Below are positions 9,150 through 19,721 of a DNA stretch of 64,000 nt, one piece after another (the first letter of the stretch is position 1; every line of letters starts with the position of its first letter). The translations under genes and the position numbers were made by a program. The DNA is taken from assembly GCF_023101085.1 (NCBI RefSeq), contig NZ_CP064703.1:3720001-3784000 (forward strand), given 5' to 3'. Under the pieces are notes generated by a model. That model ran no database searches, was not told where the DNA came from, and saw only the letters and a list, made by a program, of their open reading frames with translations. This DNA comes from Bradyrhizobium sp. 170 (GTDB lineage: Bacteria > Pseudomonadota > Alphaproteobacteria > Rhizobiales > Xanthobacteraceae).

Positions 9150-9778
9150 AGGCTAATTCCCATCAGATAAACCACCGTGAAAACGCCGACCCAAACGATG
9201 TCGAGCGCGTGCCAGAACAAGGAGAAGCAAAGCAGTCGGTGTTGCACGCTGGTGGCGAATCCCATCACCGCCACCTGGACCATCATCACCGTGAGCCAGA
9301 CCAGTCCGAGGGTGACGTGTAGCCCGTGGCAGCCGACAAGCGTGAAGAAGGCGGAGAGAAAGGCGCTGCGCTCCGGCGTCGCACCGTGAGCGATCATGTC
9401 GGCGAATTCGCGGAGCTCGAGGGTGAGAAATGCCACGCCGAGCGCAAACGTGATCAGGGCACCCAGATATGTCCCAAGGCGATTTCGCGAATTGATGGCG
9501 AGCGACATCAGTCCGCAAGTGTAGCTCGAGACGAGCAGGCAGACGGTTTCGATCGCCACCGTGGTTTGATTGAACAACTGGGCGCCGGTCGGACCGCCCG
9601 CCGTGGAGCGCACCAGAACCGCGTAGCTCGCAAACAGCGCGGCAAACATCACGATGTCGCTCAATAGGAAGATCCAGAAACCGTAGGCGACCACGATCCT
9701 TTTTGCGGCGGGCCCGGCTTCACTTGCGCTGTGCAACGCCTCGAGCGGGACGCCATCGATTGTGGTGGCGATGTTCAT
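9146..9778 (-). CDS. cyoC: Cytochrome bo quinol oxidase subunit III
   Basis: Five-helix subunit III of the bo oxidase, a haem-copper subunit III family member that stabilises the complex. The 210-residue product has [22 protein letters not shown] near residue 32 and the [14 protein letters not shown] segment typical of subunit III. Start overlaps the cyoB stop and stop overlaps the cyoD start, both as ATGA junctions, showing tight translational coupling. Confidence 0.94.
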   Translation of the reverse strand: MNIATTIDGVPLEALHSASEAGPAAKRIVVAYGFWIFLLSDIVMFAALFASYAVLVRSTAGGPTGAQLFNQTTVAIETVCLLVSSYTCGLMSLAINSRNRLGTYLGALITFALGVAFLTLELREFADMIAHGATPERSAFLSAFFTLVGCHGLHVTLGLVWLTVMMVQVAVMGFATSVQHRLLCFSLFWHALDIVWVGVFTVVYLMGISL

Positions 9779-11760
9779 GCTGCAGCTCCCGACTGTTGAG
9801 CCCGTTCGAATCGGGCAATCTGCTCGGCTGGCACCTCGAATTCAGGGTGTCTGCGGAAGGCGAAGGCAAGCAGTGTCACGAATGCGCCGAACACGCCGAC
9901 GCTGGCCAGCCACCAGATGTGCCAGATCATCGAGAAGCCGATGATGACGGCGAAGAAGGCCGAGACAAAGCCGGTGGCGCTATTTTTGGGCATTTCAATG
10001 GGTTCATATGCACGGGCTGGCGCCGGCTTATCCTGTTTGGCCTGCTCCTGTCGCTTGCTGGTCCAGAAGGCGTCTCTTCCGGTAACGTTCGGCGCGAAGG
10101 CAAAATTCCAGGCTGGCGGCGGCGACGCTGTCGACCATTCGAGCGTGCGGCCATTCCATGGATCGGCGGTCACGCGCAGCCTGTCGCGATCACGAATCGA
10201 CACGACAAGCTGCACGATCTGGCAGATGATCCCCCCCAGGATCACGATGGCGCCGATCATCGCGACGATCAGCCAGGGCTGCCACGCAGGATTGTCGTAA
10301 TGCTGCATGCGCCGGGTCATGCCCATCAGGCCCAACAGGTAGAGCGGCATGAATGCGAGATAGAATCCGACCAGCCAGCACCAGAACGAGGCTTTGCCCC
10401 AGCGTTCGTCAAGCGCGAAGCCGAAAGCCTTGGGGAACCAGTAGGTGTATCCCGCCATCGCGCCGAATACGACGCCGCCGATGATGACGTTATGGAAATG
10501 CGCGATGAGGAATACGCTGTTGTGGAGCTGGAAGCTGACCGGCGGCACGGCGTGGAGCACGCCGGTCATGCCGCCGATGACGAAGGTCACCATGAAGCCG
10601 ACCGTCCACAGCACCGGCACCGAGAGCCGTATGCGACCGCCGTACATCGTGAAGAGCCAGTTGTAGATTTTCACGCCGGTGGGCAAGGCGATGACCATGC
10701 TCATGATACCGAAGAAGCCGTTGACGTTTGCGCTGGCGCCCATGGTGAAAAAGTGGTGCAGCCAAACAAAAAAGGAGAGGACGCAGATCGCCATGGTCGC
10801 GACCACCATCGAGCGGTATCCGAACAGCGGCTTGCCGGAGAAGGTCGCGATGACCTCGGAAAACACGCCGAACGCCGGCAGGACCAGGATGTAGACTTCC
10901 GGGTGTCCCCAGACCCAGAACAGGTTGGCGTACAACATCTGATTGCCGCCGGCCTCGTTCGTGAAGAAATGGAAGCCGAGATAACGATCGAGCAGCAGCA
11001 TCGCGAGAGCCGCGGTCAGGACCGGAAAGGCCGCCACGATCAGCAGGTTGGTGGCGAGCGAAGTCCAGCAGAAAACCGGCATGCGCATATAGCTCATGCC
11101 CGGGGCGCGCATCTTCAGTATGGTCGTGACGAAGTTTATTCCGGACAGCAAGGTGCCGAGTCCGGAAATTTGCAGCGACCAAAGATAGTAGTCGACGCCG
11201 ACGCCGGGCGAGTACTGCAATTCGCTGAGTGGCGGATAACCCCACCAGCCGGCTTTCGAAAACTCGCCGACCGCGAGCGAAACGTTGATCAACAGCGCAC
11301 CCGCGGCGGTCAACCAGAAACTAACTGAGTTGAGCGTAGGGAAGGCGACATCGCGAATGCCGAGCTGCAGCGGCACCGCGAAATTCATCAGACCTACCAC
11401 GAACGGCATGGCCATGAAGAAGATCATAATCGTGCCATGCGCCGAGAAGATCTGATCAAAATGTTCGGGCGGCAGATATCCCTGTGCGCCGCCGGCCGCT
11501 ATCGCCTGCTGCGCGCGCATCATGATCGCGTCGCTGAAGCCGCGCAGCAGCATGACGAGCGCCAGTATGCAATACATGACGCCGATGCGCTTGTGGTCGA
11601 CCGAGGTCAGCCATTCGCGCCACAGATAGGGCCAGGCGCCCTTCATCGTGATGAATCCGAGGACCGCCGCCACGATAAGGCCCATGAACGCCGTTGCGCC
11701 CATGATGATCGGCTGATGAAGGGGAATCGCGCTCCAATCAAGCTTGCCCAGGAGATTCAT
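9775..11760 (-). CDS. cyoB: Cytochrome bo quinol oxidase subunit I
   Basis: Catalytic, proton-pumping subunit that reduces O2 to water with electrons from quinol. The 661 residues carry the low-spin haem ligand in [11 protein letters not shown], the CuB His-Tyr pair in [14 protein letters not shown], the double histidine in [11 protein letters not shown] and the haem ligands in [11 protein letters not shown]. The length fits E. coli CyoB (about 660). Both ends overlap their neighbours by four bases. Confidence 0.96.
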   Translation of the reverse strand: MNLLGKLDWSAIPLHQPIIMGATAFMGLIVAAVLGFITMKGAWPYLWREWLTSVDHKRIGVMYCILALVMLLRGFSDAIMMRAQQAIAAGGAQGYLPPEHFDQIFSAHGTIMIFFMAMPFVVGLMNFAVPLQLGIRDVAFPTLNSVSFWLTAAGALLINVSLAVGEFSKAGWWGYPPLSELQYSPGVGVDYYLWSLQISGLGTLLSGINFVTTILKMRAPGMSYMRMPVFCWTSLATNLLIVAAFPVLTAALAMLLLDRYLGFHFFTNEAGGNQMLYANLFWVWGHPEVYILVLPAFGVFSEVIATFSGKPLFGYRSMVVATMAICVLSFFVWLHHFFTMGASANVNGFFGIMSMVIALPTGVKIYNWLFTMYGGRIRLSVPVLWTVGFMVTFVIGGMTGVLHAVPPVSFQLHNSVFLIAHFHNVIIGGVVFGAMAGYTYWFPKAFGFALDERWGKASFWCWLVGFYLAFMPLYLLGLMGMTRRMQHYDNPAWQPWLIVAMIGAIVILGGIICQIVQLVVSIRDRDRLRVTADPWNGRTLEWSTASPPPAWNFAFAPNVTGRDAFWTSKRQEQAKQDKPAPARAYEPIEMPKNSATGFVSAFFAVIIGFSMIWHIWWLASVGVFGAFVTLLAFAFRRHPEFEVPAEQIARFERAQQSGAAA

Positions 11761-12632
11761 CGTTCAGCCCTCTGCGACGTCGAACAAATTGGTAGAGATG
11801 ATTCTTGCGTGCCCATGCCTGCGTTCACGATACCGCTGAACAAATCGGCGGCGACAGTGCGGTAGGTGAACGGCGCGACCGCCTTGCTGGGCATTGCCAG
11901 AGCGGCATAAGTCTGCATATCGAGTGCCGGACCCGTTTCGCGAGCCTGGCGAACCCATTGCGCAAATTGGTTGTCCGTCACTGCATCGACCGTGAAGCGC
12001 ATGTCGGAGAATCCGTCACCGCTGAACATGGCCGACTGCCCCGGGTATGTCCCGAGATGGTCGGCCTGCAGGTGAAGACGGGTCACCATTCCGGACATCG
12101 TGTAGATCTGGCTGCCGAGCTGAGGCGCGTGGAAGCTGTTCATGACGCTCGATGAGGTCAGTTCGAAGCTGATCGGCGTGCCAACCGGTACGACCAGGTT
12201 GTTGACACTCGCGATTCCCTGCTCCGGATAGATGAACAGCCATTTCCAATCGAGCGAGACGACCTGGACCGTAACGGGCGTTACGCTGGAGCTGATCGGC
12301 TTACGCGGGTCGAGGTCATGGGCGCCAACCCACGCGACGCCGCCAACGAGAAGCACCGTCATGGCGGGGATCGACCAAACGAGCAGCTCGAGACGCCCGG
12401 AATACTCGAAATCCGGCAAGTATGCCGCGCGTGAATTGGACGCGCGAAACCAGAAGCCGACCGCGAGCGTGGCGAGGATCGTGGGGATAACGATCGCCAG
12501 CATGATGCCGAGCGAGTTGAACATAATCAGCCGTTCGGCTGCGGCAATGGGTCCCTTGGGATCGAGGACGCCTTCTGAGCAGCCGCCGAGCGCGACGCTG
12601 AGTAGGGTGACAGCCAGTAAACCGTAGCGCAT
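11757..12632 (-). CDS. cyoA: Cytochrome bo quinol oxidase subunit II, lipoprotein
   Basis: Quinol-side subunit II. From the start at 12632 the product has a lipoprotein signal with lipobox VALGGC, two membrane helices (about 38-62 and 80-102) and a periplasmic cupredoxin domain containing [17 protein letters not shown]. The CuA cysteines and surrounding ligands are absent, which marks a quinol rather than a cytochrome c oxidase. The frame extends upstream to 12737, but that overlaps cyoE and adds sequence before the lipoprotein signal, so I reject the longer start. Confidence 0.94.
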   Translation of the reverse strand: MRYGLLAVTLLSVALGGCSEGVLDPKGPIAAAERLIMFNSLGIMLAIVIPTILATLAVGFWFRASNSRAAYLPDFEYSGRLELLVWSIPAMTVLLVGGVAWVGAHDLDPRKPISSSVTPVTVQVVSLDWKWLFIYPEQGIASVNNLVVPVGTPISFELTSSSVMNSFHAPQLGSQIYTMSGMVTRLHLQADHLGTYPGQSAMFSGDGFSDMRFTVDAVTDNQFAQWVRQARETGPALDMQTYAALAMPSKAVAPFTYRTVAADLFSGIVNAGMGTQESSLPICSTSQRAER

Positions 12633-12633
12633 C

Positions 12634-13686
12634 TTAGGCCTCGTCTGACTTTGCAACGGTGAAGGCGATTGCCATATCGAGCGGAAGCTGCAGGGCTGCG
12701 AGCGGGGCGAATCGGGTGTTCCGCCGGACGTCCTCACGCGCTGAGACCGTCCACGACGATCGATCGCCGATATTGTTGGTCAACAGGGCGGCAAACAGCA
12801 GGAACAGATAAGAAATCGAAAACAGGAACAGACGCTGTGCCGCTTGCCGATCGCTCTCCTGGCTCCGGCGCAGCTGCAACGCCAGCGCAAGGAAGACCGC
12901 TCCGCTGGCGAGAGCAACCACGCCGTACAGTGCTCCGGCATACCCGAGTGCCCATGGCAGCAACGAGGTCGGTACCAACAAAACGCTGTAGATGAGGATT
13001 TGCAGCGTCGTTGCGGCCCTTCCGGCAACGACCGGGAGCATGGGCACGCCGGCATGCCGGTATTCGTCCGCACGATTGAGGGACAGCGCCCAGAAGTGCG
13101 GGGGCGTCCACAGGAAGATGATCAGGAACAGAACGATCGGCTCGACGCCGATGTCTCCGGTGGCAGATGCCCAGCCGACCACGGGAGGAAACGCGCCGGC
13201 AGCGCCGCCGATGACGATGTTCTGCGGCGTAATCCGTTTCAGCCAGAGGGTGTAGACGACGACGTAGAAGAAGATCGTGAAGGCGAGCAGGCCAGCGGCG
13301 GCGACATTGGTCGCCATGCCAAGGACGAGGACCGCGCCGAAGGAAAGGAATAGTCCGAACGCAAGCGCTTCTCGGCGCGAAATCCTGCCGCGAGGGATCG
13401 GACGCCGGGCTGTGCGGGTCATGACGGCGTCGATATCGGCATCGTACCACATATTCAACACACCGGCGGCACCGGCCCCGACGGTAATAGCGACCATCGC
13501 AAGCGAGCCGAGTCGCGGATCGAGAGAAACCGGTGCAATCATCAACCCAGCGAATGCGGTGAACACCGCAAGCAACATCACGCGTGGCTTCATGAGTGCG
13601 ATAAAATCAGGCACCCGTGTCGTCAAACCGGAGCGGGGCAGCACTCGCGGGCGAGGAAGGGAAGTGGCTGTGATCTTCATGGTCAA
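12634..13686 (-). CDS. cyoE: Protohaem IX farnesyltransferase (haem O synthase)
   Basis: UbiA-family membrane prenyltransferase that makes haem O for the bo oxidase. It has about nine membrane helices and the two Asp-rich sites: [12 protein letters not shown] near residue 82 and the [11 protein letters not shown] region near 205. The protein carries a long C-terminal extension beyond the usual end near residue 300. It is the first gene of the operon and its stop is one base from the cyoA start. In E. coli it is the last gene of cyoABCDE, so the order is rearranged here. Confidence 0.92.
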   Translation of the reverse strand: MTMKITATSLPRPRVLPRSGLTTRVPDFIALMKPRVMLLAVFTAFAGLMIAPVSLDPRLGSLAMVAITVGAGAAGVLNMWYDADIDAVMTRTARRPIPRGRISRREALAFGLFLSFGAVLVLGMATNVAAAGLLAFTIFFYVVVYTLWLKRITPQNIVIGGAAGAFPPVVGWASATGDIGVEPIVLFLIIFLWTPPHFWALSLNRADEYRHAGVPMLPVVAGRAATTLQILIYSVLLVPTSLLPWALGYAGALYGVVALASGAVFLALALQLRRSQESDRQAAQRLFLFSISYLFLLFAALLTNNIGDRSSWTVSAREDVRRNTRFAPLAALQLPLDMAIAFTVAKSDEA

Positions 13687-13943
13687 AGTCTTTCAGCGCC
13701 AGAGATTTGGTTTTTGCGAGTCGACGACTTCGTCGCCGGCTCCGTTGATCGCGGCCTGATCATGTACGGGGTGAAGCCTTTGGCCATTTCCAGCGTGGCG
13801 GAGGGCGGAATCGCGAGTTCGTCCTGTCACAACCGCGTCGATCAGAACCGGTGCAGATTACCCGGCTGTTCGTATGTGCCGCGATGAGTTGGAATTCGTC
13901 GGGAGCTAGTGCAGCTGATACATGGAGAATCCGTTTGGCCTGA

Positions 13944-13977
13944 GTACGAGACGTTCAGTAGTACGAGACGTTCAGTC
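13944..13977 (+). repeat. 17-bp tandem direct repeat
   Basis: Two adjacent copies of GTACGAGACGTTCAGTA, the second ending in C instead of A (16 of 17 identical). Could be a duplicated regulator half-site or a slippage product. Confidence 0.7.
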
Positions 13978-14132
13978 ACTGCAGGTGGTCGAATAGCACC
14001 GAGATTAGGGGCGCCGGGATGGCTCGCTCAATTGTACGTGAGTACGGATGTCCATGTGGAAAATGGTTCGAAGGATCATACGAACGTTTGCATCGTCGAC
14101 GTTGGCGGAGACCGCGAGCGAATGCGAAAGTC

Positions 14133-14146
14133 TAAATCGGTTTTTA
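14133..14146 (+). promoter_or_regulatory. TAAA-N6-TTTA palindrome upstream of the RND operon
   Basis: Reads C-TAAA-TCGGTT-TTTA-ATTGAG, ending 101 bp before the permease start, in the common orientation. Confidence 0.5.
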
Positions 14147-14247
14147 ATTGAGAGTGCTGCGAACGGCCGCCATGTATGGAGGCCGCTCCCGTAGATTTGT
14201 TGGCCGGCTCGCAATGCCGTCGGCGCGGAACGCAGTGAGGACAGAGG

Positions 14248-17200
14248 ATGGGCATCGTTCGATTTGCGCTGCGATTTCCGCACACGTTTTATGTGGTCGC
14301 AGCCCTGATCCTGTTTCTGGGCGTCGCCGCCATCCGGTCGATGCCGACGGATATTTTTCCGGAAATACGAATACCGGTGGTCACGGTGATCTGGCAATAC
14401 ACCGGTTTGACCACGCCGGAGATGGAACAGCGCGTCACCACCTACAGCCAATATTCCATCAGCGCGAACGTCAACGGCATCAAGAACATGGAAGCGCAGA
14501 CCCTCAATGGTCTGTCGATCCAGAAGATTTACTTCCAGCCTGACGTCAACCTCGACCTCGCCATCGCGCAAATCGTCTCCGCTACCAATTCCATTCGCTC
14601 GTTGATGCCGCCCGGCATCCAGCCGCCGATCGTCGTGCAGTTCAATGCGTCGAGCGTTCCAGTGCTGCAGCTCAGCCTCAACTCGGACAGCCTGAACGAG
14701 CAGCAGCTCTATGACTTCGGTATCTATCGGGTCCGGCAGCAACTGGCGCCGGTGCCTGGCGTCACTCTGCCGACGCCGGCCGGCGGCAAGTATCGTCAGA
14801 TCATGGTGGATATCGACCCGGACAAGCTTCTGTCCCGAGGATTGACGCCGCTCGACATCGTGAACGCGGTCAATACGCAAAACCTGACGCTGCCGTCGGG
14901 AACAGCGAAGATCGGAGACACCCAATACACGGTGCGAACCAACGCGACGCCGGCGACGATCGACGATCTCAACAAGATGCCCGTCAAGTTCGCCAACGGC
15001 GCCACCATCCTGTTGAAGGACGTGGCGCAAGTACGCGACGGCTCGCTGGTGCAGCAGAACATCGTGCGCGACGACGGCCACCGCTCGGTATTGCTCAGCA
15101 TCATCAAGAATGGCAATGCCTCCACGCTGGCGGTCGTCAACGGCGTGAAGCAGGCCCTGCAGTCGATCCGCGCCGCCGCGCCGGCCGGACTCAAGATCAA
15201 CGAACTGTTCGACCAGTCGGTATTCGTGACAAATTCCGTCAATGGCGTGCTGCGCGAGGGCGCCATCGCGGCGGGCCTCACCGCGCTGATGATCCTGATC
15301 TTCCTGGGCTCCTGGCGGTCGACGCTGGTGGTGATGATTTCGATTCCGCTCTCGATCCTGTCGTCGCTCATCGTGCTGTACTTTCTCGGCGAGACACTGA
15401 ACACCATGACGCTCGGCGGCCTTGCGCTGGCGGTTGGCATACTGGTCGATGACTCGACCGTGACCATCGAGAACACGCACCGCTTGTGGACCGAAGAACA
15501 CATGCCGCTTTCCGAGGCGACGCTGCACGGCGCCGCCGAGATCGCGGTGCCGACGCTGGTTTCCACTCTCGCTATCAGTTGCGTGTTCACGTCGGTGGTG
15601 TTTCTCGACGGACCGGCCAAGTACCTGTTCACGCCACTTGGTCTTGCTGTCGTATTTGCGATGCTGGCTTCTTACTTGTTGTCGCGCACCCTGACTCCGA
15701 TCACGATCGGCTTGCTGCTCAAGAATGAGCGTCATGGTACGGACGATGGGACCCCGGCGGGCTTCTTCTCGCGGATGACCGCCGCATTCAACCGCGGCTT
15801 CGAACGGCTGCGTGGGGGATACCTGAAAGTCCTCACGCTGCTGTTGCGCAGGCGGGCCATCGTACCTGTTGTCGCCGTGTTGATACTCGGCCTCGGCGCC
15901 ACGATGCTCTTGTTCGTTGGGCGGGACTTTTTCCCGCTGATCGACGGCGGCCAGATCCAGCTTCACGTTCGCGCTCCCGCCGGGACCCGTATCGAAAGCA
16001 CCGAGGCGATATTCCAGAAGGTCGAGGACAAGATCCGCGAAGTCATTCCAGAACAGGACCGCGGCCTCATTATCGACAATATCGGTCTGCCGGCGCGAGC
16101 CTACAATCTGGCATTCGCGGACGGCTCCACGATCGGAATCAACGACGGTGTCATCCAGGTCCAGCTGAAGGAAGGCCACAGGCCGACCGCCGAATATGTC
16201 AAGAAGTTGCGTCAGGTGCTGCCCGCCGCATTTCCGGAGACTACATTCTATTTCCAGGCCGCCGACATCGTTACGCAGATTCTGAACTTCGGGTTACCGG
16301 CGCAAATCGACGTCCGGACGGTGGGCACCGACCACAACAACCTTTCGATTGCAAAGGAGCTTCAGCAACGTCTCGCCGCGATCCCTGGGATCGTCGACGC
16401 GCATCTGCAGCAGGAAGTCGACGGTCCGGCGTTCTTCGCCGAAATCGATCGGACCCGGGCTGCTCAGCTCGGCATCAATGCCAGCACCATAGCCACAAAT
16501 ATCAATGTCAGCCTGAGTTCGTCGGTGCAGGTGTCGCCCAATTTCTGGACCGATCTGAGTTCGGGGATTCCGTATTATCTGGCCGTGCAAACGCCGGAAC
16601 GCCTCGTCAACTCGCTGAATGCGCTCGGAAATACGCCGGTTTCCACCTCACTGGCGGCGAGCGGCCAAACCGTCCCGGGCGTGCTTAGTAATGTCGCGAC
16701 GTTCAACCGCGACAAGGTCGCCACGAACTCGAACCAGACCAATATCCAGCCGGTCTTTGATGTGTATGCCAGCGTGCAAGGCCGCGATCTCGGCGCCGTT
16801 GCAGCCGATATCAACAAGGTTACGAAGGAGCTGCAGCAGAAGCTGAAACCGGGCAACTCAATTCAGGTAGTTGGCCAGATACAGAGTATGAACGACTCGT
16901 TTCGGAATCTCGGCATCGGGCTGCTATTTGCCGCCGTCTTCGTCTATCTGCTGATGGTCGTGAACTACCAGACGTTCGGCGATCCTTTCGTCGTGATCCT
17001 GGCCCTGCCGGCGACGCTTTGCGGCATCGTCACAATGCTGTTCATCACCGGCACCACGTTGAACGTGCCGTCGCTGATGGGCGCGATCATGGCGGTCGGC
17101 GTTGCTTCGGCGAACTCGATTTTGCTCGTGACCTTTGCGCGCGAGCAGCAACTGAAAGGCCACTCCGCCTTTGAGGCCGCGCTGAGCGCCGGCCACACCC

Positions 17201-17430
17201 GAATCCGCCCCGTGCTGATGACGGCTGCCGCGATGATCGTCGGCATGATCCCGATGGCGATCGGCGGTGCCGGCGAGGAACAAAATGCTGCGCTCGCGCG
17301 CGCCGTCATCGGCGGCCTGCTGTTCGCGACCCCGACGACGTTACTGATCGTGCCTTACCTGTTCGCAATGCTGCGCAAAGGCAACGACGGAAAGCCGCAC
17401 CATGGCGTTTTCGAGGAGGTTCCGGGATGA
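14248..17430 (+). CDS. RND (AcrB/HAE1-type) efflux permease
   Basis: Inner-membrane proton-driven efflux pump of the resistance-nodulation-division superfamily. The 1060 residues show the duplicated RND layout: a first membrane helix at residues 12-30, the DIFPEIRIPVV periplasmic entry, helices 2-6 with GLALAVGILVDDSTVTIEN (the helix-4 aspartates for proton relay), a second porter domain from about 560, and helices 8-12 from about 885 to 1040. A start with GAGG upstream fits. It overlaps the adaptor gene by four bases. Substrate is unknown. A possible promoter palindrome lies 101 bp upstream. Confidence 0.93.
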   Translation: MGIVRFALRFPHTFYVVAALILFLGVAAIRSMPTDIFPEIRIPVVTVIWQYTGLTTPEMEQRVTTYSQYSISANVNGIKNMEAQTLNGLSIQKIYFQPDVNLDLAIAQIVSATNSIRSLMPPGIQPPIVVQFNASSVPVLQLSLNSDSLNEQQLYDFGIYRVRQQLAPVPGVTLPTPAGGKYRQIMVDIDPDKLLSRGLTPLDIVNAVNTQNLTLPSGTAKIGDTQYTVRTNATPATIDDLNKMPVKFANGATILLKDVAQVRDGSLVQQNIVRDDGHRSVLLSIIKNGNASTLAVVNGVKQALQSIRAAAPAGLKINELFDQSVFVTNSVNGVLREGAIAAGLTALMILIFLGSWRSTLVVMISIPLSILSSLIVLYFLGETLNTMTLGGLALAVGILVDDSTVTIENTHRLWTEEHMPLSEATLHGAAEIAVPTLVSTLAISCVFTSVVFLDGPAKYLFTPLGLAVVFAMLASYLLSRTLTPITIGLLLKNERHGTDDGTPAGFFSRMTAAFNRGFERLRGGYLKVLTLLLRRRAIVPVVAVLILGLGATMLLFVGRDFFPLIDGGQIQLHVRAPAGTRIESTEAIFQKVEDKIREVIPEQDRGLIIDNIGLPARAYNLAFADGSTIGINDGVIQVQLKEGHRPTAEYVKKLRQVLPAAFPETTFYFQAADIVTQILNFGLPAQIDVRTVGTDHNNLSIAKELQQRLAAIPGIVDAHLQQEVDGPAFFAEIDRTRAAQLGINASTIATNINVSLSSSVQVSPNFWTDLSSGIPYYLAVQTPERLVNSLNALGNTPVSTSLAASGQTVPGVLSNVATFNRDKVATNSNQTNIQPVFDVYASVQGRDLGAVAADINKVTKELQQKLKPGNSIQVVGQIQSMNDSFRNLGIGLLFAAVFVYLLMVVNYQTFGDPFVVILALPATLCGIVTMLFITGTTLNVPSLMGAIMAVGVASANSILLVTFAREQQLKGHSAFEAALSAGHTRIRPVLMTAAAMIVGMIPMAIGGAGEEQNAALARAVIGGLLFATPTTLLIVPYLFAMLRKGNDGKPHHGVFEEVPG

Positions 17431-18704
17431 CCGAGATTCGTTTGCAGCCGAAAAGTGAAAATGTTGAGGACCGCGTTGACCGGGAAACCGATCGCGTTGT
17501 GGCGCTACCCGATGGCGGTCGCAAGGGTCGACGTCGCTACGGAGGAGTGCTGTTCGGCGGATGCGCGCTGCTGCTGCTGCTGGCCGGCCTTGGAATAGGA
17601 GGCTGGCGCCACTACAAGGCCGGCGTCGAGGTCGCGGCCACTGCGCAACAGAGCAGGACTTCCGTCCCCAATGTTCGCGTCGCGGCGGTCCGCGCCAGCG
17701 ACAGCAAGATTACGGTCAGCTTGCCGGCGACCACGACGGCCTTTGAGGCGGCGAATATCTTTGCGCGCACCAGCGGCTACATCGAAAAGCGCTACGTCGA
17801 CATCGGCGATCGGGTCAAGGCGGGAGCCCTGTTGGTGGACATTACCGCCCCCGAGCTCGACCACCAGATTACGCAAGCCAAAGCGACGCTGGCCCAGATT
17901 CAGGCGACATTGCGGCAGACCCAGGCAAGCCAGGAGCTCGCCCAGGTCACCAATGCGCGCGACAGCAAACTGGTCAAACAGGGATGGCTCACACTTCAGC
18001 AGGGCGACAACGATCGCCTGACTCTGCAGGCGCAGGAAGCAGCGGTGGGTGTGGCTCAGTCCAACATTGAAGCCCAGGAGGCCCAGATTCGAATTCTTGG
18101 GCAGGAGAAGGCGTACCAGCGTGTGGTGGCGCCGTTCGACGGGGTGATCACACAGCGCAACATCGACAATGGCAGCCTGGTGACATCGGGGTCGACCTTC
18201 ATGTTCACGCTGATGCACCCTGACGTGATCCGCACCCAGGTGTTCGTTCCCCAGGACCAGGCTTTCGGGGTTGGGCCCGGCGTCGACGCGGTGGTCCGTG
18301 TCCCCGAGATTCCAAATCGAACCTTTCCCGGCAAGGTGACGCGAATCGCAAACGCGTTGCAGCCAGGCAGCCGCACGCTGCTGACCGAAATCGATGTCCC
18401 CAATCCGGACTGGGCGCTCAGCCCCGGGATCTATTGCACCGTCGAACTGCATATCCCGAGAAAGACGCCGTCGATGATCATCCCCGCCGATGCGGTGGTT
18501 TTCGATCAGAACGGTGTCCATGTCGCGGTCGTCGAGAACGGGACCGTCCATCTGCAGAAAATAACGATTGCGCGTGACTTCGGCGCGGAGGTCGAAGTGC
18601 ACGATGGCGTCAAGACCGGCGATCAGGTCATCCTCAGTCCGATGCTCGGCCTGGCGAATGGTAGCAAGGTCACGGTTCACACAGACAAACCACAGACAAG
18701 CTAG
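17427..18704 (+). CDS. RND efflux periplasmic adaptor (membrane fusion protein)
   Basis: HlyD/AcrA-type adaptor linking the RND permease to an outer-membrane channel. The 425 residues have a short cytoplasmic tail, one membrane anchor (about 38-58), a biotinyl-lipoyl-like domain (IFARTSGYIEKRYVDIGD near 112), an alpha-hairpin rich in Gln/Ala/Glu (about 145-220) and beta-barrel regions after. The start forms an ATGA overlap with the permease stop. No outer-membrane factor gene follows. Confidence 0.92.
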   Translation: MTEIRLQPKSENVEDRVDRETDRVVALPDGGRKGRRRYGGVLFGGCALLLLLAGLGIGGWRHYKAGVEVAATAQQSRTSVPNVRVAAVRASDSKITVSLPATTTAFEAANIFARTSGYIEKRYVDIGDRVKAGALLVDITAPELDHQITQAKATLAQIQATLRQTQASQELAQVTNARDSKLVKQGWLTLQQGDNDRLTLQAQEAAVGVAQSNIEAQEAQIRILGQEKAYQRVVAPFDGVITQRNIDNGSLVTSGSTFMFTLMHPDVIRTQVFVPQDQAFGVGPGVDAVVRVPEIPNRTFPGKVTRIANALQPGSRTLLTEIDVPNPDWALSPGIYCTVELHIPRKTPSMIIPADAVVFDQNGVHVAVVENGTVHLQKITIARDFGAEVEVHDGVKTGDQVILSPMLGLANGSKVTVHTDKPQTS

Positions 18705-18722
18705 ATCGGCACGGAGAGAGGA

Positions 18723-19721
18723 ATGGCGATGCGACGCTTACTTTTCACAACGGTCATCTTGCTGGAGGGTGGCAGCGCTGGCCTGGCGCAGGTCTCCACC
18801 ATCGGTAGCACGGCTATGGGGCTTCCAACGACGCCAGCGACGATCGTCACATCTCCACTCTATGGTCCGGGCCCGTTTTCGGCGACAACCCAGCCAAATT
18901 CTCCCGGCACGACGCTGGCGCCGGTGCCGCTGGCTTCTGACCCGACGACTCCGGGGACGGTCGTGATCTGTGCTGCACCAACAGGACAAATTGCGCCTGG
19001 AACGCCGTCGGTGCCAGTTATTTCCATGTCAGCAACAGCTGGCGCAATCGGAACGACACCCTCTACGCCCGCGGCAGCGACGACACCGCCACTGACGGCT
19101 GCGTCTCTCGCCGCCGCGACCGCCAGCTCGACCGCGCCGCTGTTGCTGTCCGCAACACCAGCTACATCGTTCGCGACCGATATTTTCGGCACGACGATAC
19201 CGGTTGCGTCGTCCCTGACAACAGCGGCGGCGGCGCCTGCCGTTACCGCAGCGCCCACCGCACCGACGCCATCGATGGTACCAACCATCGCCTCTACATC
19301 CTTGGCGGGCAGCACAGCCACGATGATGCCATCGACCACGATGATGCCAGGGATCGCATTGGGGACTATTCTCACGCCATTCGTCGGCAGCACGACCGGG
19401 ACCGTATCGCCGGTGTCCTCGCTCGGCAGCCCGTCGACTACCGTATGCAGCACGACGCCGGGAGGTCCGCCGACCAACGGCGCCGCTTTGCCGCTCTCGA
19501 CTCCCGAAGTCCCGAGCAATCCTCCGCCTGGCAAGATTCAACCCCCAGTCGCGGTGCTTGCCGACACCAGCATCGATCCGACCACGGGTGTGATGCCGAC
19601 ACCGAATACGTCGGCATGCGCCGAGAGCATGACGATCAATCTAGCGACGCCTGGGACGATGGCGCCGGCTAACGCCACAGGCGCAGCGGCAACACCGGGC
19701 GTATCGCCAGCAGGCTGCTAA
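18723..19721 (+). CDS. Thr/Ala/Pro-rich exported protein in the RND operon
   Basis: A 332-residue protein with a Sec signal (residues 1-22, ending LAQ). The rest is almost entirely Thr, Ala, Pro, Ser and Gly, with clusters such as TTPATIVTSP and MMPSTTMMPG and four scattered cysteines. It begins 18 bp after the adaptor stop with a purine-rich GGAGAGAGGA ribosome site, so it is very likely co-transcribed with the pump. I do not recognise a family. The composition suggests a disordered periplasmic or surface protein. The frame is long, has a good start, and the antisense frame is explained by the same bias, so I treat it as real. Confidence 0.65.
   Translation: MAMRRLLFTTVILLEGGSAGLAQVSTIGSTAMGLPTTPATIVTSPLYGPGPFSATTQPNSPGTTLAPVPLASDPTTPGTVVICAAPTGQIAPGTPSVPVISMSATAGAIGTTPSTPAAATTPPLTAASLAAATASSTAPLLLSATPATSFATDIFGTTIPVASSLTTAAAAPAVTAAPTAPTPSMVPTIASTSLAGSTATMMPSTTMMPGIALGTILTPFVGSTTGTVSPVSSLGSPSTTVCSTTPGGPPTNGAALPLSTPEVPSNPPPGKIQPPVAVLADTSIDPTTGVMPTPNTSACAESMTINLATPGTMAPANATGAAATPGVSPAGC

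Larger units (their letters stand above)
13687..14247. other. Intergenic region between cyo and RND operons
   Basis: About 560 bp between two divergent operons. I see no convincing gene. It holds a 17-bp tandem repeat (13944-13977) and a TAAA-N6-TTTA site 101 bp before the RND gene. Promoters for both operons must lie here. Confidence 0.6.

Noticed and set aside
9703..11328. 541-residue plus-strand ORF opposite cyoB/cyoC
   Set aside because: Arg/His/Asp-rich translation typical of the antisense of membrane-protein genes; no family.
14005..16179. 724-residue minus-strand ORF opposite the RND permease
   Set aside because: Antisense of the permease with biased composition; the permease is unambiguous.
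18723..19721. Minus-strand Val/Gly-rich ORF opposite the Thr/Ala/Pro-rich gene
   Set aside because: It is the complement of the same low-complexity repeats and lacks a ribosome site; the plus frame has signal peptide and operon context.
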